Under the pieces are notes generated by a model. It saw nothing but the letters and a program-made list of their open reading frames with translations. It did not search any database and was not told where the DNA came from. Shown piece by piece: positions 16,531-25,081 of a DNA stretch of 64,000 bases (position 1 is its first letter; each line of letters begins with the position of its first letter). A program made the translations under genes and the position numbers. The DNA is from Rhodovulum visakhapatnamense (GTDB lineage: Bacteria > Pseudomonadota > Alphaproteobacteria > Rhodobacterales > Rhodobacteraceae): contig NZ_SOEB01000001.1 in assembly GCF_004365965.1 (NCBI RefSeq), positions 310,001 to 374,000 on the forward strand. The letters run 5' to 3'.

Positions 16531-17505
16531 ATGGATCTGCGGCAGCTGCGCTATTTCATCGAAATCGTCGAACGCGGGTCGATCACCCGGGCCGCGGGTA
16601 CGCTGAACGTGGCCCAGCCCGCGCTGTCGCTGCATGTGCGCAACCTTGAGGACCGGCTTGGCACCCGGCTTCTGCTGCGCCGTCCGACCGGGGTGGTGCC
16701 GACCGAGGCGGGCGAGCTTCTGGCGCGGCGGGCGCGGTCGATCCTCGACGAGGTGGCCCGGACCGAGGCCGAGATCCGCGGGCTCGAGACCGACCCCTCG
16801 GGGCGGGTCGCGATCGGGCTGACCGGGACCATCGGCGGGCTTCTGGCGGTGCCGCTGATCGAGGCGCTGCGCGAGCGCTATCCGCGGATCACGCTGCAGA
16901 TCGCCGAGGCGATGAGCGGGTTTGTCGCCGGATGGCTGTCCGAAGGCCGGGTCGATCTGGCGGTGCTTTACGAGGCCCCGGCCGATCCGGGGCTGGCCTG
17001 CGATCCGCTGCTGGAAGAGGAACTGGTCGTGCTCTGGCCGCCCGACTGGCCCGCCCCGCCGGAAATCGCGCTGGCCGCGCTTGAGGACGTGCCGCTGGTG
17101 CTGCCGAGCCGGGCGCATGGGTTGCGCCGGATGATCGACGCCCGGCTCGCGACCGACGGGATTGCGCCGGAACTGGCCGTCGAGATCGATTCCTATGCCA
17201 ATATCAAGAACCTGGTCGCGGCGGGCTTCGGCGCCTCGGTGCTGCCCTGGCACGCGGTCGCGCCCGAGGCCGAGGCCCGCGCGCTGAGCGTCAGCCGGAT
17301 CGCGACGCCGGGGCTCTGGCGCGGGGCCTGGCTGATCCGCCCGGCCGCGCGCCCGGTGACCCGCGCCCAGGAGGCCGTGGCCGAGACCCTGCGCGCGGTG
17401 GTGGGGGACCTTCTGGCGGGCGGGGTCTGGGCGGCGGCGCGCGCCCCTAGCCTGCCGCCGGACCGCGCCGGAACAGCCGCGCCGACATCGGCTGGGTCAG
17501 GGTGA
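16531..17505 (+). CDS. LysR-family transcriptional regulator
   Basis: This 324-residue LysR-type regulator has an N-terminal winged helix-turn-helix (MDLRQLRYFIEIVERGS followed by ITRAAGTLNVAQPALSLHV), a linker helix and a periplasmic-binding-protein-like effector domain (about 90-300). Start at 16531: an upstream in-frame ATG at 16498 falls inside the presumed operator and adds 11 atypical residues. It is transcribed away from the acyl-CoA dehydrogenase operon, the usual arrangement for a LysR protein controlling its neighbour and itself; the ligand is probably the organic acid or CoA ester of that pathway. The 3' end overlaps the convergent methyltransferase gene by 59 bases. Confidence 0.92.
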   Translation: MDLRQLRYFIEIVERGSITRAAGTLNVAQPALSLHVRNLEDRLGTRLLLRRPTGVVPTEAGELLARRARSILDEVARTEAEIRGLETDPSGRVAIGLTGTIGGLLAVPLIEALRERYPRITLQIAEAMSGFVAGWLSEGRVDLAVLYEAPADPGLACDPLLEEELVVLWPPDWPAPPEIALAALEDVPLVLPSRAHGLRRMIDARLATDGIAPELAVEIDSYANIKNLVAAGFGASVLPWHAVAPEAEARALSVSRIATPGLWRGAWLIRPAARPVTRAQEAVAETLRAVVGDLLAGGVWAAARAPSLPPDRAGTAAPTSAGSG

Positions 17506-18124
17506 AGGCTGCGCCCTCGCGGCCCGCGCGCGCCAGAAACGCCGCGCGCAGCGCCTCGGTCAGATCCTCGCTCAGCCCACCGCGCTCGGGCGCGAAGGAC
17601 GAGATCCGGCCGACGAAGGCGTCGAAATCGTCATAGACCTCGCGCCGCACATAGTCGAAGGCGCGGGTTTCGGTCAGCACCCCCGACCCCACCGCGGCAT
17701 CAAGCGCGGCCTGCGCCGCGGTGCGGATCTCGGTCTCGTCATCGACGGTCGCGATCACCTGGCTCAGATCGCCCTCGACGCGCGGCTCGATCACCACCAG
17801 CGGCGCCTCGGGCGCGATCACCCGCGCCGCCTCGGCCAGCGCGTCGCCCATGCCTCCGACCGGGATGTGATGCAGCGCATTGACGATCACCGCGATGTCG
17901 AAGGCACCCGAGGGATAGGGCATCGCCTCGGCCTGGGCCACGTCGATGCCGGGCGCGCCGCCCGCCTGCGGGAAGGGTTCCAGCCCGCGCCACTCGGCCC
18001 CGGCCGCGCGGAAGGGTCCGGCCAACCCGCCCCGGCCGCAGCCGATATCAAGCACGCACCGCCCGTCAAGCGGCGCCAGGATCTCGAGAAGAACGTCAAG
18101 CGTGGTGCGGATCGGGTCGGTCAT
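17447..18124 (-). CDS. Class I SAM-dependent methyltransferase
   Basis: This 225-residue protein has the Rossmann-fold SAM-binding motif I VLDIGCGRGG at residues 24-33, the acidic motif II region, and NALHHIP in the motif IV position, typical of class I methyltransferases acting on small molecules. The substrate is not predictable. The C-terminus overlaps the convergent LysR gene by 59 bases in antisense, with both frames keeping normal protein composition. It faces away from the next gene (start-to-start about 146 bases) and has no obvious operon partners. Confidence 0.85.
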   Translation of the reverse strand: MTDPIRTTLDVLLEILAPLDGRCVLDIGCGRGGLAGPFRAAGAEWRGLEPFPQAGGAPGIDVAQAEAMPYPSGAFDIAVIVNALHHIPVGGMGDALAEAARVIAPEAPLVVIEPRVEGDLSQVIATVDDETEIRTAAQAALDAAVGSGVLTETRAFDYVRREVYDDFDAFVGRISSFAPERGGLSEDLTEALRAAFLARAGREGAAFTLTQPMSARLFRRGPAAG

Positions 18125-18270
18125 GCGGGGGCGGCCTTTCGCAACGGGGACATGCCCGATCCCTAGGCGACTTCGCCCCGCCCCGCAATTCGGCCGAGCG
18201 GCGCAGCCCGGTCCGGCTTGCCAGGACGTTGCGGCGCGGGGAACATTCGGCCCGACCGACGGAGAGCCCG

Positions 18271-20307
18271 ATGACCAACGATCCCCTGCTTTCGCCCTTC
18301 CAGCTGCGCCACCTGACGCTGAAGAACCGGATCTTCCTGTCCGCGCACGAACCCGCCTATGCCGAGGACGGCCTGCCCAAGGACCGCTACCGCGCCTATC
18401 ACGTCGAACGCGCCCGGGCCGGGGTCGCGCTGACCATGACGGCGGGGTCGGCCTCGGTCTCGCGCGACAGCCCGCCCGCCTTCAACAACATCCTCGCCTG
18501 GAAGGACGAGGTGGTGGGCTGGATGAAACGGCTGACCGACGACTGCCACGCGCACGGCACGGCGGTGATGATCCAGCTGACCCATCTGGGCCGCCGCACC
18601 CGCTGGGATCGCGGCGACTGGCTGCCGGTGGTCTCGGCCGGGCCCGCCCGCGAGGTCGCGCACCGGGCCTTTCCCAAGACCGCCGAAGATTGGGACATCG
18701 CCCGCATCGTGGCCGACTATGCCGATGCCGCCGAGCGGATGCAGGCGGCCGGGCTCGACGGGATCGAGCTTGAGGCCTATGGCCATCTGCTCGACCAGTT
18801 CTGGTCGCCCCTGACCAATGCGCTTGAACCGCCCTGGGGCGGCGATCTCGACGACCGGATGCGCCTGTCGATGGAGGTGCTGCGGGCGATCCGCGACCGG
18901 GTCGGCCCCGATTTCATCGTCGGCATCCGCCATGTCGCCGACGAGGCGCTGCCCGGCGGGATCGGCGCGGCCGAGGGGCTTGAGATTGCCCGGCGGCTGA
19001 AGGCAAGCGGGCTGGTCGATTTCCTGAACGTGATCCGCGGCCATATCGACACCGATGCCGGGCTGACCGACGTGATCCCGGTGCAGGGGATGAAAAGCGC
19101 GCCGCATCTCGATTTCGCGGGCGGCATCCGGGCCGCGACCGGGCTGCCCACCCTGCATGCCGCGCGCATCCCCGATCTGGCGACCGCGCGGCACGCCATC
19201 GCCGAGGGCAAGCTCGACATGGTCGGCATGACCCGTGCCCATCTGGCCGACCCGCATCTGATCGCCAAGCTGGTGGCGGGCGCCGAGGACCGCATCCGCC
19301 CCTGCGTCGGCGCCAATTACTGTCTCGACCGGATCTATCAGGGCGGGTCCGCCTATTGCCTGCACAACCCCGCGACCGGGCGCGAGCTGACCATGCCGCA
19401 TCTGGTGCCGAAGGCCGCCGCGCCTTTGAAGGTCGTCGTGGTCGGCGCCGGGCCCGGCGGGCTCGAAGCCGCGCGGGTCGCGGCCGAACGCGGCCACGAG
19501 GTCGTCCTGCACGAGGCCGCGAACGATCCCGGCGGTCAGGTCCGGCTGCTGGCGCGCCACCCGCGCCGGGCCGAGATGATGGCGGTGATCGACTGGCGCA
19601 TGGCCGAATGCACCCGGCTTGGCGTCAGCTTCCGGTTCAATTCCTGGGCCGAGCCCGAAACGGTGCAGGCCGAGGCGCCCGATGTGGCGATCGTCGCCAC
19701 CGGCGGCCTGCCGCCCGAGCCGGGTCTGGCCGAGGGCGACGGGCTTGCGGTGTCAGCCTGGGACATCCTGTCGGGCGCCGTGCGGCCGGGCACGAACGTG
19801 CTCTTGTGGGACGATGCGGGCGATCACGCCGGGCTGCAGACCGCCGAGACGCTGGCCGCGTCCGGCGCGCGGGTCGAGATCGTCTGCCGCGACCGGGGGC
19901 TGGTGCCCGAGGTGATGGCGATGTCGCTGACCCCGGCGATCCGGGCCTTGCAGCGGGCCGATGTGGTCTGGACCCCGACCTGGCGGCTCGACGCGATCCG
20001 GCGGACAGGGAATGCGCTGACCGCGCGGCTTGGCAGCGATTACGGCCCCGAGACACGCGAACGGCAGGTCGATCAGGTGGTGGTCAATACGGGCACGCAT
20101 CCGCTTGACGATCTTTATTTCGGGCTGCGGCCGGGCGCGTCGAACCTGGGAGAGGTCGATTACCCCGCGCTGATCGAAGGGCGGCCGCAGGCGCTCAACC
20201 GCAATCCCGAGGGGCGCTATCGGCTGTTCCGCATTGGCGACGCGGTGGCCGCGCGCAATGTGCATGCCGCGATCTACGACGCGCTGCGGCTGGTGAAGGA
20301 CCTGTAG
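18271..20307 (+). CDS. Old yellow enzyme-type FMN/FAD iron-sulfur oxidoreductase (N-methylproline demethylase / dienoyl-CoA reductase family)
   Basis: This 678-residue protein has an N-terminal FMN-binding TIM barrel (1-340), an iron-sulfur linker, and a C-terminal NAD(P)/FAD-binding unit starting at VVVVGAGPGGLEAAR (388-402). The layout is that of trimethylamine dehydrogenase, 2,4-dienoyl-CoA reductase and the N-methylproline (stachydrine) demethylases; the sequence reads closest to the last group, a judgement from memory. In the cluster motif Cys345, Cys351 and Cys363 are present, but the position of the second cysteine (348) is Ala (CVGANYC). The start has CGGAGAG upstream. It is monocistronic, between a divergent methyltransferase gene and a convergent ABC importer operon; import of a methylated amine by that importer is possible but unproven. 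Confidence 0.85.
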   Translation: MTNDPLLSPFQLRHLTLKNRIFLSAHEPAYAEDGLPKDRYRAYHVERARAGVALTMTAGSASVSRDSPPAFNNILAWKDEVVGWMKRLTDDCHAHGTAVMIQLTHLGRRTRWDRGDWLPVVSAGPAREVAHRAFPKTAEDWDIARIVADYADAAERMQAAGLDGIELEAYGHLLDQFWSPLTNALEPPWGGDLDDRMRLSMEVLRAIRDRVGPDFIVGIRHVADEALPGGIGAAEGLEIARRLKASGLVDFLNVIRGHIDTDAGLTDVIPVQGMKSAPHLDFAGGIRAATGLPTLHAARIPDLATARHAIAEGKLDMVGMTRAHLADPHLIAKLVAGAEDRIRPCVGANYCLDRIYQGGSAYCLHNPATGRELTMPHLVPKAAAPLKVVVVGAGPGGLEAARVAAERGHEVVLHEAANDPGGQVRLLARHPRRAEMMAVIDWRMAECTRLGVSFRFNSWAEPETVQAEAPDVAIVATGGLPPEPGLAEGDGLAVSAWDILSGAVRPGTNVLLWDDAGDHAGLQTAETLAASGARVEIVCRDRGLVPEVMAMSLTPAIRALQRADVVWTPTWRLDAIRRTGNALTARLGSDYGPETRERQVDQVVVNTGTHPLDDLYFGLRPGASNLGEVDYPALIEGRPQALNRNPEGRYRLFRIGDAVAARNVHAAIYDALRLVKDL

Positions 20308-20386
20308 ACCGGGCGCCGCCGGAAGTTCACGCGTCACATGAGCCGCGCGTTTTAAGCGTATGCTTTGAAATGTTTAAGGGCGATTC

Positions 20387-21082
20387 TCATACCCCGAGAT
20401 GGCGCCGCAGGAGATCGGGGTCGGTCCGCAGCCGCGCGGCGTCGGCCTCGGCCCGGACGGCGCCGGTCTCGAGGATCACCGCCCGGTCGGCCGTGGCCAG
20501 AACGGCGTCGAGCCGCTGTTCGACCAGCAGGATCGCGACGCCTTCGTCGCGCAGCCTGAGCACGGTGTCGCGGATCAGCGCGATCATCGAGGGCTGAAGC
20601 CCCTCGGTCGGCTCGTCCAGCAACAGGACCCGTGGGGCGAGGCACAGCGCCCGCGCGGTGGCCAGCATCTGCTGTTCGCCCCCCGACAGGGTTCCGGCCC
20701 GCTGGCCCATCCGGTCGGCAAGCCGCGGGAACATCGCCAGCACCCGGTCGCGCACCTCGGGCGGGCTTTTGCGGCAGCGCATCCCGATCTCGAGGTTCTG
20801 CGCGACCGTCAGATCCGCGAAGAGACGTCGCCCCTGCGGGATATAGCCGATGCCCCGGCGCGGCACCTCATGGGCCGGCAGCCTGCCGATATCCTCGCCG
20901 TCCAGAAGCACCTGGCCACCCGACAGCGGCAGAAGCCCCATGATCGCCTTCATCGCCGTGGTCTTGCCTGCGCCGTTCCGGCCCAGAAGGCAGGTGATCT
21001 CGCCCGGCCGGACGGTCAGGCTGAGCCCGCGCAGCACCCGGACCGGCCCGTAGCCCGCCGCGATGTTCCTGACCTCAAGCAT
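20387..21082 (-). CDS. livF: Branched-chain amino-acid-type ABC transporter ATPase LivF
   Basis: This 231-residue ATPase has Walker A GRNGAGKT, signature LSGGEQQM, Walker B VLLLDEPTEGL and a LivF-type GYIPQGRRLFADLTV segment after the Q-loop. It is the last gene of a complete five-gene liv-type importer. Start at 21082: the ATG lies 8 bases inside the 3' end of livG. The next gene to the left is convergent, so transcription should end in the 79 bases between them, though no strong hairpin is evident there. Confidence 0.93.
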   Translation of the reverse strand: MLEVRNIAAGYGPVRVLRGLSLTVRPGEITCLLGRNGAGKTTAMKAIMGLLPLSGGQVLLDGEDIGRLPAHEVPRRGIGYIPQGRRLFADLTVAQNLEIGMRCRKSPPEVRDRVLAMFPRLADRMGQRAGTLSGGEQQMLATARALCLAPRVLLLDEPTEGLQPSMIALIRDTVLRLRDEGVAILLVEQRLDAVLATADRAVILETGAVRAEADAARLRTDPDLLRRHLGV

Positions 21083-21800
21083 CGGCCGAGCGTCCCAGAT
21101 AGGCGGCCTGCACCCGCGCATCGGCCCGGATCGCGGCGGGTGCGCCCTCGGCCAGCACGACCCCCGCATCGAGCACGGTGATGCGGTCGGCCAGGTCCAT
21201 CACGACGCCCATGTTATGCTCGATCAGCAGGATCGCGGTCTCGCCCGCAAGGGCGCGGACCAGCGCCTTGAAGGTCTCGATCTCGGGCTCGGACAAGCCT
21301 TGCGTCGGTTCGTCGAGGATGAGAACGCGCGGCGCTTGCGCGAGCCCCATCGCCAGTTCCAGCAGGCGCTGATGGCCATAGCTCAGATCGCCCGCCGCGC
21401 TGTCGTCGCGCCCGGTCAGGCCGACCCGGCCCAGCGTCCGGGCGACCTCGGCGGCAACGGCGGCGCGGTCGCGGCCGAACCGGCGGCGGGCGGCCAGCGC
21501 CACGTTCTCGGCGACCGGAAGCCGGGCGAAGACCGAGGTGATCTGGAAGGTATAGGCCAGCCCAAGCCGCACCCGGGCATGGGCGGGCAGCCGGGTGATG
21601 TCCTGGCCGTCGAAGACGATACGTCCCGACGAGGGCGCGACACGGCCGATCAGCATCGACACGAAGGTGGTCTTGCCTGCGCCATTCGGCCCGATCAGCG
21701 CCCGGACCTCGCCGGGGCCGAGGTCCAGATCGACCTCATGGACGGCGCGCAGCCCGCCGAAGCTGCGCGAGAGCGCCCGGGTCGACAGAAGCGCGCTCAT
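21075..21800 (-). CDS. livG: Branched-chain amino-acid-type ABC transporter ATPase LivG
   Basis: This 241-residue ATPase has Walker A GPNGAGKT, a diverged LivG signature DLSYGHQRLLELAMGLA, Walker B VLILDEPTQGL and the switch region LLIEHNMGVV. It pairs with LivF. The start codon overlaps the livM stop in ATGA; an alternative ATG 15 bases upstream lies within livM and is less likely. Its 3' end overlaps livF by 8 bases. Confidence 0.93.
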   Translation of the reverse strand: MSALLSTRALSRSFGGLRAVHEVDLDLGPGEVRALIGPNGAGKTTFVSMLIGRVAPSSGRIVFDGQDITRLPAHARVRLGLAYTFQITSVFARLPVAENVALAARRRFGRDRAAVAAEVARTLGRVGLTGRDDSAAGDLSYGHQRLLELAMGLAQAPRVLILDEPTQGLSEPEIETFKALVRALAGETAILLIEHNMGVVMDLADRITVLDAGVVLAEGAPAAIRADARVQAAYLGRSADA

Positions 21801-22738
21801 GGCAGGCCCCGCCACCAGCGGCGCCGGATCTCGCCCGCCAGCCCCTGCGGGGCGAACAGCGTCAACAGAACCAGCGCCACGCCCGCGATCAGCATGTAGG
21901 CGGGCGTCAGCCCCGAGGCGAGGTCGATCAGGTAGAACATGAAGAGCGTGCCGAGAAACGGCCCGATCACCGTGCCCGCGCCGCCCAGCAGGACCCAGAG
22001 CAACGGAAAGATCGAATAGTGCGTTTCGGCGAAGCTGGCCCCGGCATAGCCGAAGAAAAGCCCGTAGGCCGCGCCCGCCGCCCCCGAGACCGTGCCCGAC
22101 AGCACGACCGCGCCCAGCTTGTGGCGGAAGGTGTCATAGCCCAGAAGCTCGGCCCGGTCCTCGTTCTCGCGGATCGCGACCAGCACCCGGCCCATCGGCT
22201 GGCGGACCAGCCAGAGCGTACCGAAAAGGACGGCCGAGAACAGCGCAAGCGCCGCCAGATAGCGGGTCTGCGGGTCGGAGAGGTCGAGCCCCAGCAGAAC
22301 CCGGTCGGCCTGCGGGATCACCACGCCCTCGTCGCCCCGGGTCCAGCGCCCCGCGAGAAGGATCGTCAGCCAGGCGGCCTGCGCGAACATCAGCGTCACG
22401 ATCATGAAGGCGACGCCCCTGGTGCGCAGCGCCAGGAGCCCCACGCCCAGCGACAGGACCGCCGCGGCACCGATGCCGGTCAGAAGCGCAGGCCCCGCGC
22501 CAAGGCCCAGATGCGTCATCGGCATCGCAAGCCCGTACATGCCCGCGGCAAAGAACATCGCGTGGCCGAGGCTGAGCAGCCCGGTATAGCCGAAGAGGAT
22601 GTTGTAGCCCATCGCATAGGTCGCCAGCACCATCACCCGGGCGACGGTGCCATGGCTGTAGGCGGGCAGCAGGAAGTTCAGTGCAAAAAGGACCGCGATC
22701 AGCCCCAGATGCAGCCCGATGATGCGCCCGCCCCTCAT
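21797..22738 (-). CDS. livM: Branched-chain amino-acid-type ABC transporter permease LivM
   Basis: This 313-residue polytopic permease has the LivM pattern MGYNILFGYTGLLSLGHAMFF near the N-terminus, where LivM and LivH families carry a conserved GxxSxGH-like element, and about eight to nine hydrophobic segments. It forms the transmembrane heterodimer with LivH. Its ATG overlaps the livH stop (ATGA) and its stop overlaps the livG start, so the membrane and ATPase subunits are translationally coupled. Confidence 0.93.
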   Translation of the reverse strand: MRGGRIIGLHLGLIAVLFALNFLLPAYSHGTVARVMVLATYAMGYNILFGYTGLLSLGHAMFFAAGMYGLAMPMTHLGLGAGPALLTGIGAAAVLSLGVGLLALRTRGVAFMIVTLMFAQAAWLTILLAGRWTRGDEGVVIPQADRVLLGLDLSDPQTRYLAALALFSAVLFGTLWLVRQPMGRVLVAIRENEDRAELLGYDTFRHKLGAVVLSGTVSGAAGAAYGLFFGYAGASFAETHYSIFPLLWVLLGGAGTVIGPFLGTLFMFYLIDLASGLTPAYMLIAGVALVLLTLFAPQGLAGEIRRRWWRGLP

Positions 22739-23670
22739 CGCGCGGCCTTGCCCCTCAGGCCCTCGGGCCGGAACACCAGTACCAGCGCCACCAGCAGCGT
22801 GGCGAGGATCTTGGCCAGCGTCGGCGAGAAGAAGACCGAGACGATGCCGTCGGACAGCCCGATCAGCAGCGCCGCGATCACCGTGCCGCCAAGGCTGCCG
22901 AGCCCGCCGATGATGACCACGATGAAGGACAGCAGAAGCGCGTCGCCCCCCATCAGGTAATGCGCCTGCTGGATCGGCACGATCAGCACGCCCGCAAGGG
23001 CGGCCAGTGCCGCCCCCAGCCCGAAAACCCCGGCATAGACCCGTTCGACCGGAATGCCGAAGGCCTGCGCGGTCTCGCGGTCCAACTGGGTCGCGCGCAT
23101 CACCAGCCCGATCCCGGTCCTGGTCATCAGCGCCCAGAGCCCGGCCAGCACCGCCGCCGCGGCCCCCATCACGAAAAGCTTGTAGGAGGTGATCGACAGC
23201 CCCCAGGGCCAGATCAGCCTAGGTCCCTCCGGGCCGAACGCGACCCAGGGCAGCGCGAGGCGGTCGTTGAAGGGCGGCGCCACCGGGCGCGCCTCGGGGC
23301 CATAGGTCATCAGCGCGGCCTGCTGCAGGATGTACAGCAGCCCGATGGTGGCGACGATGGTCCGTTCGGGGTCGTAGCCCACGCGCTTGAGCACCGTCAG
23401 GTCGGCCGCGACCGCCAGCGCCCCGGCGATGACCGGCGCCAGCAGGACTGCCGCGACAAAGCCGAAGGCCCCGCCCCCCAGAGCCGAGGACACCGCCGAG
23501 GACACCGCCCAGGCCAGCACCGCGCCCAGCATGAAGAACTGGCCATGGGCGACATTGACGACGCGCATCACCCCGAAGACGAGGCTGAGCCCCGAGGCCA
23601 TCAGCGCCAGCACCGCGGCGGTGACCGCGCCCTCCAGCACGGCAAGCATCAGATGTGGGCCGAATTCCAT
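22735..23670 (-). CDS. livH: Branched-chain amino-acid-type ABC transporter permease LivH
   Basis: This 311-residue permease has the LivH hallmark SLVFGVMRVVNVAHGQFFML near the N-terminus and the C-terminal IIGGLGSLGGTVIAALLIG block that contacts the ATPase. Start at 23670, with GGAG 6 bases upstream. A GC-rich hairpin with a U-tract (23726-23767) separates it from the binding-protein gene. Confidence 0.93.
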   Translation of the reverse strand: MEFGPHLMLAVLEGAVTAAVLALMASGLSLVFGVMRVVNVAHGQFFMLGAVLAWAVSSAVSSALGGGAFGFVAAVLLAPVIAGALAVAADLTVLKRVGYDPERTIVATIGLLYILQQAALMTYGPEARPVAPPFNDRLALPWVAFGPEGPRLIWPWGLSITSYKLFVMGAAAAVLAGLWALMTRTGIGLVMRATQLDRETAQAFGIPVERVYAGVFGLGAALAALAGVLIVPIQQAHYLMGGDALLLSFIVVIIGGLGSLGGTVIAALLIGLSDGIVSVFFSPTLAKILATLLVALVLVFRPEGLRGKAAR

Positions 23671-23725
23671 GCGCGCTCCGGAACGGGAGGGGGCCGGGTG
23701 AAGACCCCGGACCCTTGAGGACTGG

Positions 23726-23767
23726 AAAAGCGCGCGCCGGCGCCCGGTCGCGGGCCCCGGCGCGCGC
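23726..23767 (-). terminator. Intra-operon hairpin with U-tract after the liv binding-protein gene
   Basis: The arms at 23730-23740 and 23757-23767 are perfectly complementary (GCGCGCGCCGG on the plus strand), and on the minus strand the stem is followed by TTTT. It is placed exactly like the hairpin in the peptide-type importer operon: directly after the binding-protein gene and before the permease RBS. Partial termination or 3' protection of the binding-protein mRNA is the likely role. Confidence 0.72.
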
Positions 23768-23779
23768 AACGACCCCTGC

Positions 23780-25081
23780 CTAGAGCGATTGCGTCGTGTA
23801 GTCGACCTCGTCGGGATAGAACCCGGCCTCGATCGGGGTTTCCGCCTGCACGACCAGCCGCCCGTTCTCGACCTTCGAGATGTATTGCGGCCCGAAGACC
23901 TGGTGCGTCCGACCGTTGAAGAGCTTGGCGCCCTGCGGATGTTCGTTCGACAGCGGCATCTCGGTCATCGCCTCGACCGCCTCGACCAGCGCCGCGCGGT
24001 CGTCGGGGCCGCGGTAGCCGCAGGCCTCCATCCCGGCCTTGATGACGTAAAGCGTCTCCCAGCAGCCGAACATGTGGGCATAGGCCGAGACATCGGACGG
24101 ATCGGCGGCCAGCGCGCCGTTCTCGTCGATGCCGATGGCCGCGCGGTAATGGCGGTCGAACTCGGTCTGGTCGGGCTGGACGTAGCGGGGCATGCCCTCC
24201 CAGAAATAGGTGCCTTCCAGGAAGTCGAGCCCCGGGCTTTGCAGATCGACCGACTCGAGGCTGTCGATGAAGCCGAAGATCTCGGGCCGCGACGGACCGA
24301 AGAATTCGCCCATCTCCTTGACGAAGGTCAGGACCGAGGGGCCGACCATGACATGGTAGATCACCTCGGTCTCGCGCGGGATCTTGGCGAAATACTTGGT
24401 GAAGGAGGTTTCGGTGGGCGGGATCGCCAGCTTTGCCACCACCTCGCCGCCCTGGGCCTCGATCGCCTCGCTGAAGAAGTCGCGATGGTCATGGCCGAAG
24501 GCGTAGTCGGGGAAGATCATCGTGACCTTGCGCCCGAGATTTTCGCGCACGAAGGGGGCCATCGCCAGCACCTGGCTTTTGACATCGGTGATGCCGGGCT
24601 GCAGGGTCCAGCGGTTGAGCGCACCCGAGGCCACGTGATGGCCTTCGGAGACCACGAAATAGGGCAGCTTCAGCTCGCCCGCACGGGGCGCCGAACCCAT
24701 CACCACATGGCTGAAAAGCGTGCCATAGCCGACATCGCAGCGGTGCAGGCTGGCGAATTTCTCGACCACCTCGGCGCCGCGCTTGGGATCGGTGCCGTCA
24801 TCCTCGGTGACCAGCTCGACCGGCCGACCGTTGATGCCGCCCGCCTCGTTGATCAGCCGCAGCGCGGCCCGGGTGGTGCGGTCGTACCAGCGGCCATAGG
24901 CAGCGCCGATGCCGGTCGCATGCATCTGGAACCCGATCCGGATCGGCGCGGCGCTTTCGGCCCCGGCATAGCGCGCCCAGAGCGGCAGGCTCGCGGTGCC
25001 GGCAGCGGCGGCGGCGAGCGTCTTGATCGCGGAGCGGCGGGCGGGGCTCCGGGGGGCTGCATCGGTCTTGGTCACGGGCAT
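23780..25081 (-). CDS. ABC transporter substrate-binding protein, LivK/family 4 type
   Basis: This 433-residue periplasmic ligand-binding protein starts with a leader that has twin arginines (ARRSAIKTLAAAAAG), so Tat export is possible. The type I binding-protein fold follows, with APIRIGFQMHATG, INEAGGINGRPVELVTEDDGTDP and the hinge residues typical of family 4. Start at 25081 is chosen because GGAAAGAG lies just upstream; two earlier ATGs (25093, 25105) lack one. Family members bind branched-chain amino acids, amides, urea or aromatic acids, so the ligand is open. It is the first gene of the livKHMGF-like operon and is divergent from a receiver-domain gene. Confidence 0.9.
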   Translation of the reverse strand: MPVTKTDAAPRSPARRSAIKTLAAAAAGTASLPLWARYAGAESAAPIRIGFQMHATGIGAAYGRWYDRTTRAALRLINEAGGINGRPVELVTEDDGTDPKRGAEVVEKFASLHRCDVGYGTLFSHVVMGSAPRAGELKLPYFVVSEGHHVASGALNRWTLQPGITDVKSQVLAMAPFVRENLGRKVTMIFPDYAFGHDHRDFFSEAIEAQGGEVVAKLAIPPTETSFTKYFAKIPRETEVIYHVMVGPSVLTFVKEMGEFFGPSRPEIFGFIDSLESVDLQSPGLDFLEGTYFWEGMPRYVQPDQTEFDRHYRAAIGIDENGALAADPSDVSAYAHMFGCWETLYVIKAGMEACGYRGPDDRAALVEAVEAMTEMPLSNEHPQGAKLFNGRTHQVFGPQYISKVENGRLVVQAETPIEAGFYPDEVDYTTQSL

